From an uncultured Azospirillum sp. (lineage in GTDB: Bacteria > Pseudomonadota > Alphaproteobacteria > Azospirillales > Azospirillaceae): a stretch of 17,383 bases of DNA. Under the pieces are notes generated by a model. It was not told the DNA's origin. It was given only the letters and a program-made list of their open reading frames with translations, and did no database searches. The first letter of the stretch is position 1; the number at the start of each line of letters is the position of its first letter. The stretch covers positions 1-17,383 of the forward strand of contig NZ_CAMLJP010000124.1 in the NCBI RefSeq assembly GCF_946480385.1. The letters run 5' to 3'. The position numbers were made by a program, and so were the translations under genes. This document shows positions 1 through 10,743 of this stretch, one piece after another.

Positions 1-96
1 CCCCCTCCCCCGCCACCGCCCAAGCCGACCGGTGCCAAGATCGCCTCGCGCTTCGGCACGCCGTCCCGCTTCGGCCGTCCGACCGGGCGGCGCTGA
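1..96 (+). CDS. C-terminal end of an unidentified protein (partial)
   Basis: An open frame enters from the left edge and stops at TGA 94-96. The visible 31 residues begin with seven prolines and continue with a basic, glycine/arginine/phenylalanine-rich tail ending RPTGRR, so this is a disordered C-terminus. Third codon positions in this frame are almost all G or C, as in the clear genes of the window; the alternative frame running into the next gene is poorer. The stop lies one base before the ATG of the HEAT-ACT gene, which suggests an operon. Too little is visible to name the protein. Confidence 0.6.
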   Translation, partial: PPPPPPPKPTGAKIASRFGTPSRFGRPTGRR

Positions 97-97
97 G

Positions 98-1051
98 ATG
101 GATGAGCTGATCAGGAACGCCTCGCTCGCCCGCCGGCTGGCGATCGGCGACCGGCGGACGGTGGGCGACGCCCCCTCCGTCGCCGACGAGGTGTCGGCCG
201 ACCGCGGCAAGCTGGCGGAGCTGGTCGGCTGCCTGTTCGACCGCAATGCCAGCGTCCGCATGCGCGCCGCCGATGCGCTGGAACGGGTGTCGCGGGGCAA
301 TGCCAACTGGCTCGACCCTTATGTCGAGCATCTGCTGACCGACGCCGTCGCCATCGAACAGGCGGAGGTGCGCTGGCACCTCGCGCAGATCATGCCACGC
401 CTGACCATGACGGAGGAGCAGCGCCACCGCGCCACCGTCCTGCTGGCCGACTGGTTCGAGAACAGCCCCAGCCGGATCGTCCAGTCCAGCGCGCTGCAGG
501 CCGTGGTCGATCTCGCCGAATCGGATGCCAACCTGCGCGCCACCTCGGCGGAGATGCTGGGCCGCGCCATGCGCTCCGGCGTGCCGTCGCTGACCGCCCG
601 CGCCCGGCGCATCCTGAAACCCTTCGAGGTGGATGAGGCGACGCTGACCGCCGCCCTGGTGCGCGAGCAGAGCGGCCTGACCCTGACGATCCTGCCCGAC
701 CGTCTGGCTGTGGCTCAGTTGCCGCCCGGCAGCGGCCTGCCCGACTGGCTCGACTGGACCGACCCGCTGGTCGGCGCCACCCGGACGGGAGAGGAACTGT
801 CAATCCTCTGCCGCGAGGACCGGGTGCCCGACGGCGTGAAGGCCGAACGCGGCTGGCGCGCCTTCCGGGTGGAGGGCGTGGTCGATTTCTCGCTGTTCGG
901 CATCCTGGCCCGCATCGCCGTTCCGCTGGCCCAGGCTCATCTGCCGATCTTCGCGATCTCCACCTACAACACCGACTATGTGCTGATCCGCGCTGACGAT
1001 CTGGACAAGGCGGCGGACGTGCTGGCGCTGAGCTGCACGGTGAAGCGGTAG
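98..1051 (+). CDS. HEAT-like repeat / ACT (CASTOR-type) two-domain protein
   Basis: This 317-residue protein is predicted to be cytoplasmic. Residues about 35-180 form regularly spaced amphipathic helices of HEAT-like character (for example ASVRMRAADALERV and RIVQSSALQAVVDLAE). Residues about 193-313 resemble the ACT_7/CASTOR-type ACT fold: a LTILPDRLAV strand at the start, a SILCREDRVP segment, and a closing IPLAQ-like helix with AISTYNTDYVLI. ACT domains of this class usually bind amino acids or similar ligands, and HEAT helices usually bind proteins, so a ligand-controlled scaffold is possible but is only inference. I chose ATG 98 because it follows the upstream stop by one base and has GGGCGG before it. 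A GTG at 32 in the same frame would add 22 residues in a region better explained by the upstream gene. An internal restart before the ACT domain (GTG near residue 188) cannot be excluded. No transmembrane segment is seen. Confidence 0.75.
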   Translation: MDELIRNASLARRLAIGDRRTVGDAPSVADEVSADRGKLAELVGCLFDRNASVRMRAADALERVSRGNANWLDPYVEHLLTDAVAIEQAEVRWHLAQIMPRLTMTEEQRHRATVLLADWFENSPSRIVQSSALQAVVDLAESDANLRATSAEMLGRAMRSGVPSLTARARRILKPFEVDEATLTAALVREQSGLTLTILPDRLAVAQLPPGSGLPDWLDWTDPLVGATRTGEELSILCREDRVPDGVKAERGWRAFRVEGVVDFSLFGILARIAVPLAQAHLPIFAISTYNTDYVLIRADDLDKAADVLALSCTVKR

Positions 1052-1054
1052 TAT

Positions 1055-1080
1055 TCCCCTCTCCGCGGGTGGAGAGGGGA
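1055..1080. terminator. Perfect 10-bp hairpin between convergent genes, likely bidirectional terminator
   Basis: TCCCCTCTCC at 1055-1064 pairs perfectly with GGAGAGGGGA at 1071-1080 across a 6-nt loop. It starts three bases after the HEAT-ACT stop and lies before the end of the convergent small gene. Neither strand has a T-run after the stem, so it would be a non-canonical terminator, or a copy of a dispersed palindrome. Confidence 0.5.
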
Positions 1081-1112
1081 TGTACATCGGCCATGGGGCA
1101 AGCGTTAGCCCT

Positions 1113-1310
1113 TTAAGCCCCTCCGCCTTCGCGCTGGGTCTGCTCAACGATGTCCTCCCGCCCGCCCATCTCCTCCCATTTCTTTTGGACGGGCTTGTCA
1201 GGATCGCCGGACGCCTTGCCGGTCTTGTCGACCAGCTTGTTCTCGATTCGCTGGGCTGCGTCCGATGGAGCGTCGGAGGTCACGGACTTGGAGCGGTTTT
1301 GGTCGGTCAT
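1113..1310 (-). CDS. Small hydrophilic hypothetical protein (65 aa)
   Basis: I do not recognise this protein. It is very hydrophilic, with no transmembrane segment or signal peptide. It is rich in K, D, E, Q and G, with a central lysine/aspartate stretch (IENKLVDKTGKASGDPDKP) and a C-terminal part with KKWEEMGGREDIVEQTQ, ending in three glycines and an alanine. I chose the ATG at 1308-1310 because GGGAGA lies about 9 nt upstream; an in-frame ATG at 1346 would add 12 residues. It lies head-to-tail with the HIT gene, 57 bp downstream of it, and may be co-transcribed. The size and composition recall small stress-associated proteins, but no family can be assigned. Confidence 0.55.
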   Translation of the reverse strand: MTDQNRSKSVTSDAPSDAAQRIENKLVDKTGKASGDPDKPVQKKWEEMGGREDIVEQTQREGGGA

Positions 1311-1367
1311 GGCGGCGGTCTCCCAAAAAGATGGCTGACCACCCAAACACTCACCACCCGATAAAGT

Positions 1368-1778
1368 TCACGGCGTCGCGCGGAACGCCTCGGCCAGCCG
1401 GTGCAGCAAGGCATCGGCCTCCGCCGCCTCATACGGTTCGGCATGGCCGGAACCCCACACCGGTCCTGGCCATGCCGGATCGCCACGCGTCGGGCCGATC
1501 ACGTGGACGTGCAGTTGCGGCACCATGTTGCCCAGCGCTCCGACATTCATCTTGTCCGGCGCGAACAGCCGCTCCACCACGCGGGACGCCTGTGCGATCT
1601 CGCGCATCAGAGTCACTTGGTCGCCCTTCTCCAGCCGGTGGATTTCCACGGCACCTTCTCGCATCGGCACCAGGATCAGCCAGGGCCACAGCCGGTTGTT
1701 CATCAGCAGCACCCGGCACAGCCCCAGATCGGTCACATGGCGGGTGTCGGCCCGTAGCCGTTCGTTAAGGGAAAACAT
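1368..1778 (-). CDS. HIT (histidine triad) family protein
   Basis: This is a 136-residue soluble protein covering one HIT domain. The triad region reads PQLHVHVIG (Gln88, His90, His92): the middle and last histidines are kept and the first triad position is glutamine. The flanking NVGALGNMV and DPAWPGPVWG segments are typical of the bacterial HIT branch that carries this Q-x-H-x-H form. HIT proteins are nucleotide hydrolases or transferases acting on phosphoramidate, adenylylated or dinucleoside polyphosphate substrates; the substrate here cannot be read from sequence. GGAG lies about 9 nt before the ATG at 1776-1778, supporting this start. It is transcribed away from the glucan synthase gene, with a 255-bp divergent region between them. 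Confidence 0.9.
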   Translation of the reverse strand: MFSLNERLRADTRHVTDLGLCRVLLMNNRLWPWLILVPMREGAVEIHRLEKGDQVTLMREIAQASRVVERLFAPDKMNVGALGNMVPQLHVHVIGPTRGDPAWPGPVWGSGHAEPYEAAEADALLHRLAEAFRATP

Positions 1779-2033
1779 GCTTCACTCCATTGATGGCCTG
1801 CGCCGGGTGCCGACGGGGAATAATCCGGAGGCTGCCCTGTTATAGCCGGCAGTGGCGGGGCAACCGCGAAGCTTGTATAGATTGCCGTGCGCGCCGGCCA
1901 TACGGCGCAGCGGCATTCGTTGGACGATTGTAGAGTTCGGTCCGAGGACATGGTCGGGGCGGCAACGGTCCCCCTGCGCCATCTCCACGGGCCGTATCCA
2001 TGTTTTCTGGTGCGGCGAGCGAGAACGACCCAC
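1779..2033. promoter_or_regulatory. Divergent intergenic region between HIT gene and glucan synthase
   Basis: These 255 bp separate two divergent starts and must contain promoters for both unless transcription enters from elsewhere. A TATAGAT at about 1875-1881 (plus) and a TATAAC on the minus strand near 1839-1844 resemble -10 elements, but neither has a convincing -35 partner. The plus frame of the glucan synthase stays open back to 1887, but that part shows no domain and lies before a membrane-anchor start. I see no other gene here. Confidence 0.3.
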
Positions 2034-4646
2034 ATGCGCAAATCGGCCTTTGCGGTTCTGATCCTGGTGATCCTCGGCAACATCGCCTTCTGGGCGCTGT
2101 GGAACCGTCCGGTGGACGAGCGGTCCTGGGCCGGCGCCATCACCGGCGTCGCCTATACCCCCTTCCACTCGGACAAAAGCCCGTCGAAGGGCGACAAGGC
2201 GTCCGCCGAGGACATCGAAAAGGACATGGACGCGCTGGAGGGCGCGGTAAAGGCCGTCCGGACCTATTCGACCACCGACGGCTCCGAAATGGTGGCGGCC
2301 ATCGCCGCCAAGCACGGGCTGCCGGTCACTGCCGGCGCCTGGACGACCGGCAAGCCGGAGATCGACGAACCCGAGCTGGCCGGCCTGATCAAGCTGGCCC
2401 GCGCCAACAGCAACGTCCGCCGCGTGCTGGTCGGCAACGAGGCGATCCTGCGCGCCGACCTGACCGTTCCGCAGGCCATCGACTACATCAAGCGGGTGAA
2501 GAAGAAGGTCAACGTCCCGGTTTCCATCGCCGAGCCGTGGCACGTCTGGCTGAAGCATCCGGAGCTGGCCGAGGCTGTCGACTTCCTCGCCGTCCACCTG
2601 CTGCCCTATTGGGAAGGCGTGCCGGTCGACCAGTCGGTCGACTACGCCATGTTCCGCTACAACGAGCTGAAGCAGAAGTATCCGAACAAGCACATCCTGA
2701 TCGGCGAGATCGGCTGGCCGGCCGACGGCCCGTGGCGCCGTGGCGCCGAGGCCAGTCAGGTCAATCAGGCCAAGTTCATCCGCAACTTCCTGAACGTCGC
2801 CGCCCAAAACAAGCTCGACTACTTCATCATGGAGGCCTTCGACCAGCCCTGGAAGCGGGAGATCGAGGGCACGGCCGGCACCAGCTGGGGCCTGTGGGAC
2901 TATCAGCGCAACCCGAAATTCCCGATGATCGGCGGGGTGCACGAGGTCCGCAACTGGGAGATCAAGTGCGCCACCGCAATTGCGCTGGGTTTCCTGCCGC
3001 TGGTGTTCTTCCTGTGGCGCCGCAGCGACCTGAAGATCGGCGGCCAGATCTTCTACGGCGCGCTGATCCAGGCGGTCGCCTCCGTCCTGGTCTTCACCGT
3101 CAGCGCGGCGTCGGCCGCCGGCCTCGCGCTCACCACCGAAATCGCCTGGGGCCTGCTGATCTTCTGCCAGTTGGTGCTGTTCGCGGTCATGCTGATCGAC
3201 GGCATGGAGCTGACCGAGGTCGTCTGGCAGCACAAGTTCAAGCGCAAGTTCATCCCCTGCTCCGCCGCCCCGCTTCCCAACGCGGCGAAGGTGTCGATCC
3301 ATGTGCCCTGCTACAACGAGCCGCCGCACATGGTCATGCAGACGCTGGACGCGCTGGCCAACCTCGACTACCCGAATTATGAAGTCCTGCTGCTGGACAA
3401 CAACACCAAGGACCCGGCCGTCTGGCGCCCGATCGAGGAATACTGCAAGAAGCTGGGACCGAAGTTCCGCTTCTTCCACCTCGATAACTGGCCGGGCTTC
3501 AAGGCCGGTGCGCTGAATTTCGGTCTGGCGCAGACCGCTCCCGACGCCGAACACATTGCCGTCATCGACAGCGACTATCAGGTCCATCCTGACTGGCTGA
3601 AGGCGACCATCCCGCATTTCAACCGGCCGGAGGTCGGCTTCGTCCAGTCGCCGCAGGACTATCGCGAGTGGGAACACGACCTGTTCCAGCGCATGACCAA
3701 CTGGGAATATGCCGGCTTCTTCCACATCGGCATGATCCAGCGGAACGAACGCAACGCGATCATCCAGCACGGCACCATGACCATCATCCGCAAGTCGGCC
3801 CTGGAAAAGGTCGGCCGCTGGGGCGAGTGGTGCATCACCGAGGATGCCGACCTTGGCCTGCGCCTGTTCGAGCATGGCTATGAGGCCGTCTATATGCCGG
3901 AGAGCTACGGCAAGGGCCTGGTCCCCGACAGCTTCTCCGCCTACAAGACGCAGCGCTTCCGCTGGGCCTATGGCGCCGTGCAGATCCTGAAGCACCATTG
4001 GCGTCAGCTGTCGCCGGGTGCGAAGGAACTGACCACCGGCCAGAAATACCATTTCATCACCGGCTGGCTGCCCTGGTTCGCCGACGCCGCCCATATGGTG
4101 TTCGGCATCGCCGGCATCATCTGGTCCATCGGCCTGATGGCCTTCCCGAAATATTTCGAGTTCCCGCCGAACGTCTTCATGATCCCGACGCTGAGCGTCT
4201 TCGCCTTCAAGGTCGGCGCGTCGCTCTGGCTCTACGAGGCGCGCGTGAAGTGCGGCTTCTGGGACAAGGTCGGGGCGGCGGTGGCCGGTATGGCGCTGAC
4301 CCATACGGTCGGCCGCGCCATGTGGCTGGGCATCTTCACCTCCGGCCGGCCCTTCGTCCGTACGCCGAAATGCGAGAACCAGCCGGCGCTGATGCAGGCC
4401 TTCCTGATGGCGCGCGAGGAGCTGGTGCTGCTGGTGTCGCTGTGGGGCGCGGCGCTGGCCATCGTCATGGTCTTCGGTCACGAGAACCGCGACGCGTTCA
4501 TGTGGTCGGGCCTGCTGGTGGTGCAGTCGCTGCCCTATCTGGCCGCCTTCATCACCGCGCTGATCAACGTCTTCCCCACCATCGGCTTCGGCAAGAGCAA
4601 GCCGGAAGCCGCCGACGGCGCCGTCGGGGCCGGGGCTGGGGACTGA
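2034..4646 (+). CDS. ndvB: GH17-GT2 fusion beta-glucan synthase, NdvB-like
   Basis: This 870-residue inner-membrane protein likely makes and remodels beta-1,3-type (cyclic) glucan from UDP-glucose. A signal anchor (residues 5-22) exports a GH17 domain (about 30-290) with the two expected glutamates: Glu136 in VGNEAIL (acid/base) and Glu225 in IGEIGWP (nucleophile). Three membrane segments (about 305-395) follow, then a cytoplasmic GT2 domain with Asp512-x-Asp514 (DSD), the TED base Asp604 and Q640-RFRW-644, the processive-synthase signature. Four C-terminal hydrophobic segments follow. This arrangement matches NdvB-type proteins of Bradyrhizobium and Pseudomonas, whose GH17 domains act as transglycosylases. 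All key residues are present, so it should be active. The start is the ATG just before the anchor; the ribosome site is weak (GAGCGAGA). No partner gene (ndvC-like) is adjacent. The symbol is by resemblance; whether the product is cyclic or linear is inference. Confidence 0.88.
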   Translation: MRKSAFAVLILVILGNIAFWALWNRPVDERSWAGAITGVAYTPFHSDKSPSKGDKASAEDIEKDMDALEGAVKAVRTYSTTDGSEMVAAIAAKHGLPVTAGAWTTGKPEIDEPELAGLIKLARANSNVRRVLVGNEAILRADLTVPQAIDYIKRVKKKVNVPVSIAEPWHVWLKHPELAEAVDFLAVHLLPYWEGVPVDQSVDYAMFRYNELKQKYPNKHILIGEIGWPADGPWRRGAEASQVNQAKFIRNFLNVAAQNKLDYFIMEAFDQPWKREIEGTAGTSWGLWDYQRNPKFPMIGGVHEVRNWEIKCATAIALGFLPLVFFLWRRSDLKIGGQIFYGALIQAVASVLVFTVSAASAAGLALTTEIAWGLLIFCQLVLFAVMLIDGMELTEVVWQHKFKRKFIPCSAAPLPNAAKVSIHVPCYNEPPHMVMQTLDALANLDYPNYEVLLLDNNTKDPAVWRPIEEYCKKLGPKFRFFHLDNWPGFKAGALNFGLAQTAPDAEHIAVIDSDYQVHPDWLKATIPHFNRPEVGFVQSPQDYREWEHDLFQRMTNWEYAGFFHIGMIQRNERNAIIQHGTMTIIRKSALEKVGRWGEWCITEDADLGLRLFEHGYEAVYMPESYGKGLVPDSFSAYKTQRFRWAYGAVQILKHHWRQLSPGAKELTTGQKYHFITGWLPWFADAAHMVFGIAGIIWSIGLMAFPKYFEFPPNVFMIPTLSVFAFKVGASLWLYEARVKCGFWDKVGAAVAGMALTHTVGRAMWLGIFTSGRPFVRTPKCENQPALMQAFLMAREELVLLVSLWGAALAIVMVFGHENRDAFMWSGLLVVQSLPYLAAFITALINVFPTIGFGKSKPEAADGAVGAGAGD

Positions 4647-4652
4647 TGGGAC

Positions 4653-4686
4653 AGCCGGCGCTTTCGCATTGACGAAAGCGCCGGCT
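4653..4686 (+). terminator. 14-bp perfect hairpin after the glucan synthase gene
   Basis: AGCCGGCGCTTTCG at 4653-4666 pairs perfectly with 4673-4686 around a 6-nt loop (CATTGA). It begins 6 nt after the stop codon. No T-run follows, so termination would rely on the very stable stem or on Rho, or the hairpin may protect the 3' end of the mRNA. Confidence 0.65.
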
Positions 4687-4732
4687 CTGCCAGACTTGGT
4701 AGCTCAGGGGATCATTTCCCGGGAGGCGGCCC

Positions 4733-5308
4733 ATGTCCGGCAATCTCACCTCCGGCCGCGGCATCGGGCCGCCGGAGTTCAGCGTCCGCACCACCGCGGG
4801 CGTCGAGCGGAGCGGCAACGCCACCGACCGCAACAGCCGCCGCAACCCGCGCCAGGAACGGCACGACCGTGAGCAGGAACGGCGTGACCACAACCCGCCC
4901 AATCCGCACCGGCGACGCCTGTACGATCTTCTGTTCGACGAGGTCGATCAATTCGACGGGCTGGACGAGCGTCAGCGGGCGCGGCTGAAGGACAATCTCC
5001 GCAGCCATCTGACACGGCAAGCGCCGCCGCCTCCAGCCGCTCCCTCTCAGGTCCATCATGACGAGGAGGAGCTGGCCGAAGCGCTGCTGAAGGACCCGGC
5101 GGCACCGGTGCCAGTCGATCCGGAACACATCGTAAAGGCAGCGACTTCAACAGCACCGGAACAGGACCCAGAGACCGCGAGGCTGGCCGAACAGTTGCGC
5201 GACTGCCTGTCCCGCAACAGCGATCGTGCCCGTAAGGTGGCGGTCTATCTCCATCTTCTGCTGACGCTGGAGGGCGCGTTCAGACCGCATATGGTGGTGG
5301 ATGTGTAG
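4733..5308 (+). CDS. Hypothetical protein, disordered charged N-terminus (191 aa)
   Basis: I do not recognise the family. Residues 1-60 are low complexity and strongly basic (Arg, Asn, His, Gln; for example QERHDREQERRDHNPPNPHRR). Residues about 61-95 form a helix (LYDLLFDEVDQFDGLDERQRARLKDNLRSHL), a proline/alanine linker follows, and residues about 145-190 form a second helical part ending in VYLHLLLTLEGAFRPHMVV. No transmembrane segment or signal peptide is seen. The start is well supported by GGGAGG about 6 nt before ATG 4733. It sits alone between the glucan synthase hairpin and a convergent cupin gene. Pairing of basic disorder with short helices suggests a nucleic-acid or protein adaptor, but that is speculation. 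Confidence 0.7.
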   Translation: MSGNLTSGRGIGPPEFSVRTTAGVERSGNATDRNSRRNPRQERHDREQERRDHNPPNPHRRRLYDLLFDEVDQFDGLDERQRARLKDNLRSHLTRQAPPPPAAPSQVHHDEEELAEALLKDPAAPVPVDPEHIVKAATSTAPEQDPETARLAEQLRDCLSRNSDRARKVAVYLHLLLTLEGAFRPHMVVDV

Positions 5309-5340
5309 CGGAGCCGGCTCTCATGGATTGTGATCGGGCC

Positions 5341-5637
5341 TTATTCCGCATCGATCAGGAACAGGACGCCCCGGCTTCCTTCCAAGACTTGGTGGCTTTT
5401 GCCCGCCGGAACGACGAAAAAGTCACCCGCAGACATAGCGATCAACTCGCCTTCGACGTCGAGCGTCATACTGCCTTCCAGAACGAAAAGCGCCTCGTCG
5501 AAATCAGCATGGCTTTCCGATGGAATACCGGCCTCATCCATGCGGATGATTTTCAGATTGGCGCCGGCGATTTTGCCAACGATGCGCGATCTCCATGCCT
5601 GAGGCAGCATCGCCGATTCCGCAATCAGATTGATCAT
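5341..5637 (-). CDS. Small single-domain cupin protein
   Basis: This 98-residue protein is one RmlC-like cupin barrel. Motif 1 is reduced to His43 and Glu48 (SHADFDEALFVLEG), and motif 2 is intact as Gly71...PAGKSH82. So two histidines and one glutamate are available for a metal, one histidine fewer than the full consensus. The DEALFVLEGSMTLDVEGE segment is typical of small stand-alone cupins in proteobacteria. Function (binding, isomerase, dioxygenase or thiol metabolism) cannot be read from the sequence. GGGGGAA lies about 5 nt before the ATG at 5635-5637. It lies downstream of recA on the same strand but after the recA terminator, so it is probably expressed separately. Confidence 0.85.
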   Translation of the reverse strand: MINLIAESAMLPQAWRSRIVGKIAGANLKIIRMDEAGIPSESHADFDEALFVLEGSMTLDVEGELIAMSAGDFFVVPAGKSHQVLEGSRGVLFLIDAE

Positions 5638-5660
5638 TGCTTCCCCCTCAGAACGCGGCC

Positions 5661-5696
5661 AAAAAAAAGCCCGCGACCCTTACAGGCAGCGGGCTT
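5661..5696 (-). terminator. Intrinsic terminator of recA
   Basis: On the minus strand an 8-bp GC-rich stem (AAGCCCGC / GCGGGCTT, arms 5689-5696 and 5667-5674) with a 14-nt loop is followed by eight T residues (5668-5661). It lies about 20 nt after the recA stop. This is the only classical Rho-independent terminator in the window. Confidence 0.92.
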
Positions 5697-5714
5697 GCAA
5701 AGATATCGGATACC

Positions 5715-6794
<1,080 letters not shown>

Positions 6795-6846
6795 GCCCGG
6801 TACCCCTCTCTTAGAACACACGGTCGGCGCTCTTGCAACGAGGCTG

Positions 6847-6874
6847 AATGTACTCTCTTCGTTCTCATTTGCAA
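6847..6874 (-). promoter_or_regulatory. Predicted recA promoter
   Basis: On the minus strand, TTGCAA (6874-6869) and TACATT (6852-6847) are separated by 16 bp, a fair sigma-70-type -35/-10 pair. The -10 ends about 52 nt before the recA ATG. The candidate LexA box lies across the spacer and -10, as expected for repression. Confidence 0.5.
6850..6864 (-). promoter_or_regulatory. Candidate LexA (SOS) operator of recA
   Basis: The minus strand reads GAAC-N7-GTAC at 6864-6850. The known alphaproteobacterial SOS box is the direct repeat GTTC-N7-GTTC (GAAC-N7-GAAC on the other strand), so this has exact spacing with one mismatch. No lexA gene is in the window. Confidence 0.6.
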
Positions 6875-6946
6875 GGGCTGATGTTGCCTGTGCGTTCCTA
6901 TTTTACGGGGTATATTCGGGGATGCTGCCGCTGGTGGAGTCGCCCC

Positions 6947-9541
<2,595 letters not shown>

Positions 9542-9542
9542 A

Positions 9543-9570
9543 CGGTCTCCCCGGGAGTTGCCCGGGACCG
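9543..9570 (-). promoter_or_regulatory. Hairpin overlapping the cckA translation start
   Basis: On the minus strand CGGTC-CCGGG (9570-9561) can pair with CCCGG-(bulge)-GACCG (down to 9543), leaving a short loop and a 3-nt bulge. The GGGGAG ribosome site before GTG 9541 lies in the 3' arm, so the structure could hide it. It could also act as a 3' hairpin for flhB. Confidence 0.35.
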
Positions 9571-9653
9571 AATATCACGGACCGGACATCTCCGTCGCGC
9601 CACCTGCGATGGTCGGCCGCTCCACCGGTCCCGTCAACCGTTACGGAGCCGGA

Positions 9654-10730
9654 TCAGTTGCGCAGCGCCCGCCCTTTGAGCTTGAAGACATAGGTAATGA
9701 CTTCGGCGACCGCCCGATAGTGCTCGGACGGAACTTCTTCGTCGATATCGCAAGCGGCATAGAGCGCACGGGCGAGGGGCGGGTTTTCTATGACCGGAAC
9801 ATTGTTCGATTCGGCGATCTCGCGAATCTTGAAGGCGACCTGGTCGACGCCCTTCGCCAGGACCATCGGCGCGCCCATCTGGGTCGGGTCGTATTTCAGC
9901 GCGACCGCGAAGTGGGTCGGGTTGGTGACCACCACGTCGGCGTTCGGCACCGCGGCCATCATGCGTTTGCGCGCGCGTTCGAACCGCAACTGCCGGATGC
10001 GGCCCTTGACGACGGGATCGCCTTCCTGCTGCTTGTGCTCGTCCTTCACCTCCTGCTTGGTCATCTTCATCTTCTTGTCGAACTGCTGCTTCTGCCACAG
10101 GAAGTCCCCGGCGGCGATGAAGGTGAGGACCACCAGGACCCAGATCAGCAGCCGGTGGGCCAGCCCGTCCATCTGCAGCAGCATGGTGACGATGTCGATG
10201 CCGATATAGGCCTCGATTCCGCCGAACATCGGCACCAGCGCCATGTAGGCGACGCCACCGACCACCGCCAGCTTGACGATGCTCTTCAGCAGTTCCACCC
10301 CCTGGTTGGCCTTAAACATGTTCATCAGGCCGGGCAGCGGGTTCAGCTTGCTCAACTTCGGGGAGATCAGTTCCCAGGAGACGTGGAAACCGGTCTGCCC
10401 GATGGTCGACACCACGCCGGCCACCACGAACAGTAGGATGGGCAGCCACAGCGCCCACATGACGTCGCGCATCACCCGGAACAGCAGCGCGCCGACCCCG
10501 GCCCTGTCGAAGGTGAACTGGTCCAGATTCTCGAAATAGTAATTCAGCCGGAACACCAGCCCCTTCAGGGTGCCGGGCAGGATGGCGACCAGCACCACCA
10601 GCATCGCCGCGACCATCAACCAGTTCGCGGCCTCGCGGGTCATCGCGAACTGGCCCTGTTTGTGGGCCTCGTCGAGTTTCTTGGATGTCGGGTCCTCTGT
10701 TTTGGAGGACTCGTCCGCCTCTTCCGACAC
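9654..10730 (-). CDS. flhB: Flagellar export switch protein FlhB
   Basis: FlhB sits at the export gate of the flagellar type III system and switches substrate class from rod/hook to filament. The 358-residue protein has the usual N-terminal stretch (SEEADESSKTEDPTSKKL), four hydrophobic segments (about 33-53, 88-110, 148-170, 190-212) and a cytoplasmic domain with the autocleavage motif Asn270-Pro-Thr-His273, followed by FAVALKYD and the conserved ENPPLARALY segment. All features of a working switch protein are present. Start is GTG 10730 with AGGGAGG about 7 nt upstream. It is the last gene of the leftward flagellar operon, 13 bp after fliR. The C-terminal domain has a stand-alone relative encoded divergently at 13315-13740. 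Confidence 0.97.
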   Translation of the reverse strand: MSEEADESSKTEDPTSKKLDEAHKQGQFAMTREAANWLMVAAMLVVLVAILPGTLKGLVFRLNYYFENLDQFTFDRAGVGALLFRVMRDVMWALWLPILLFVVAGVVSTIGQTGFHVSWELISPKLSKLNPLPGLMNMFKANQGVELLKSIVKLAVVGGVAYMALVPMFGGIEAYIGIDIVTMLLQMDGLAHRLLIWVLVVLTFIAAGDFLWQKQQFDKKMKMTKQEVKDEHKQQEGDPVVKGRIRQLRFERARKRMMAAVPNADVVVTNPTHFAVALKYDPTQMGAPMVLAKGVDQVAFKIREIAESNNVPVIENPPLARALYAACDIDEEVPSEHYRAVAEVITYVFKLKGRALRN

Positions 10731-10743
10731 CGTCGTCCTCCCT

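Noticed and set aside
1887..2033. 49-residue N-terminal extension of the glucan synthase
   Set aside because: It has no domain and would precede the membrane anchor with an unrelated basic stretch. The ATG at 2034 directly before the anchor is a better start.
1782..4481. Very long open frame on the minus strand opposite the glucan synthase
   Set aside because: Its translation is low complexity (Asp, Gln, His, Arg, Leu) with no domain, as expected opposite a GC-rich gene. The plus strand encodes a complete enzyme with all motifs.
5309..5340. GAGCCGGCTC palindrome between the convergent hypothetical and cupin genes
   Set aside because: The 10-bp palindrome has no loop and no T-run, and could easily occur by chance in GC-rich DNA.
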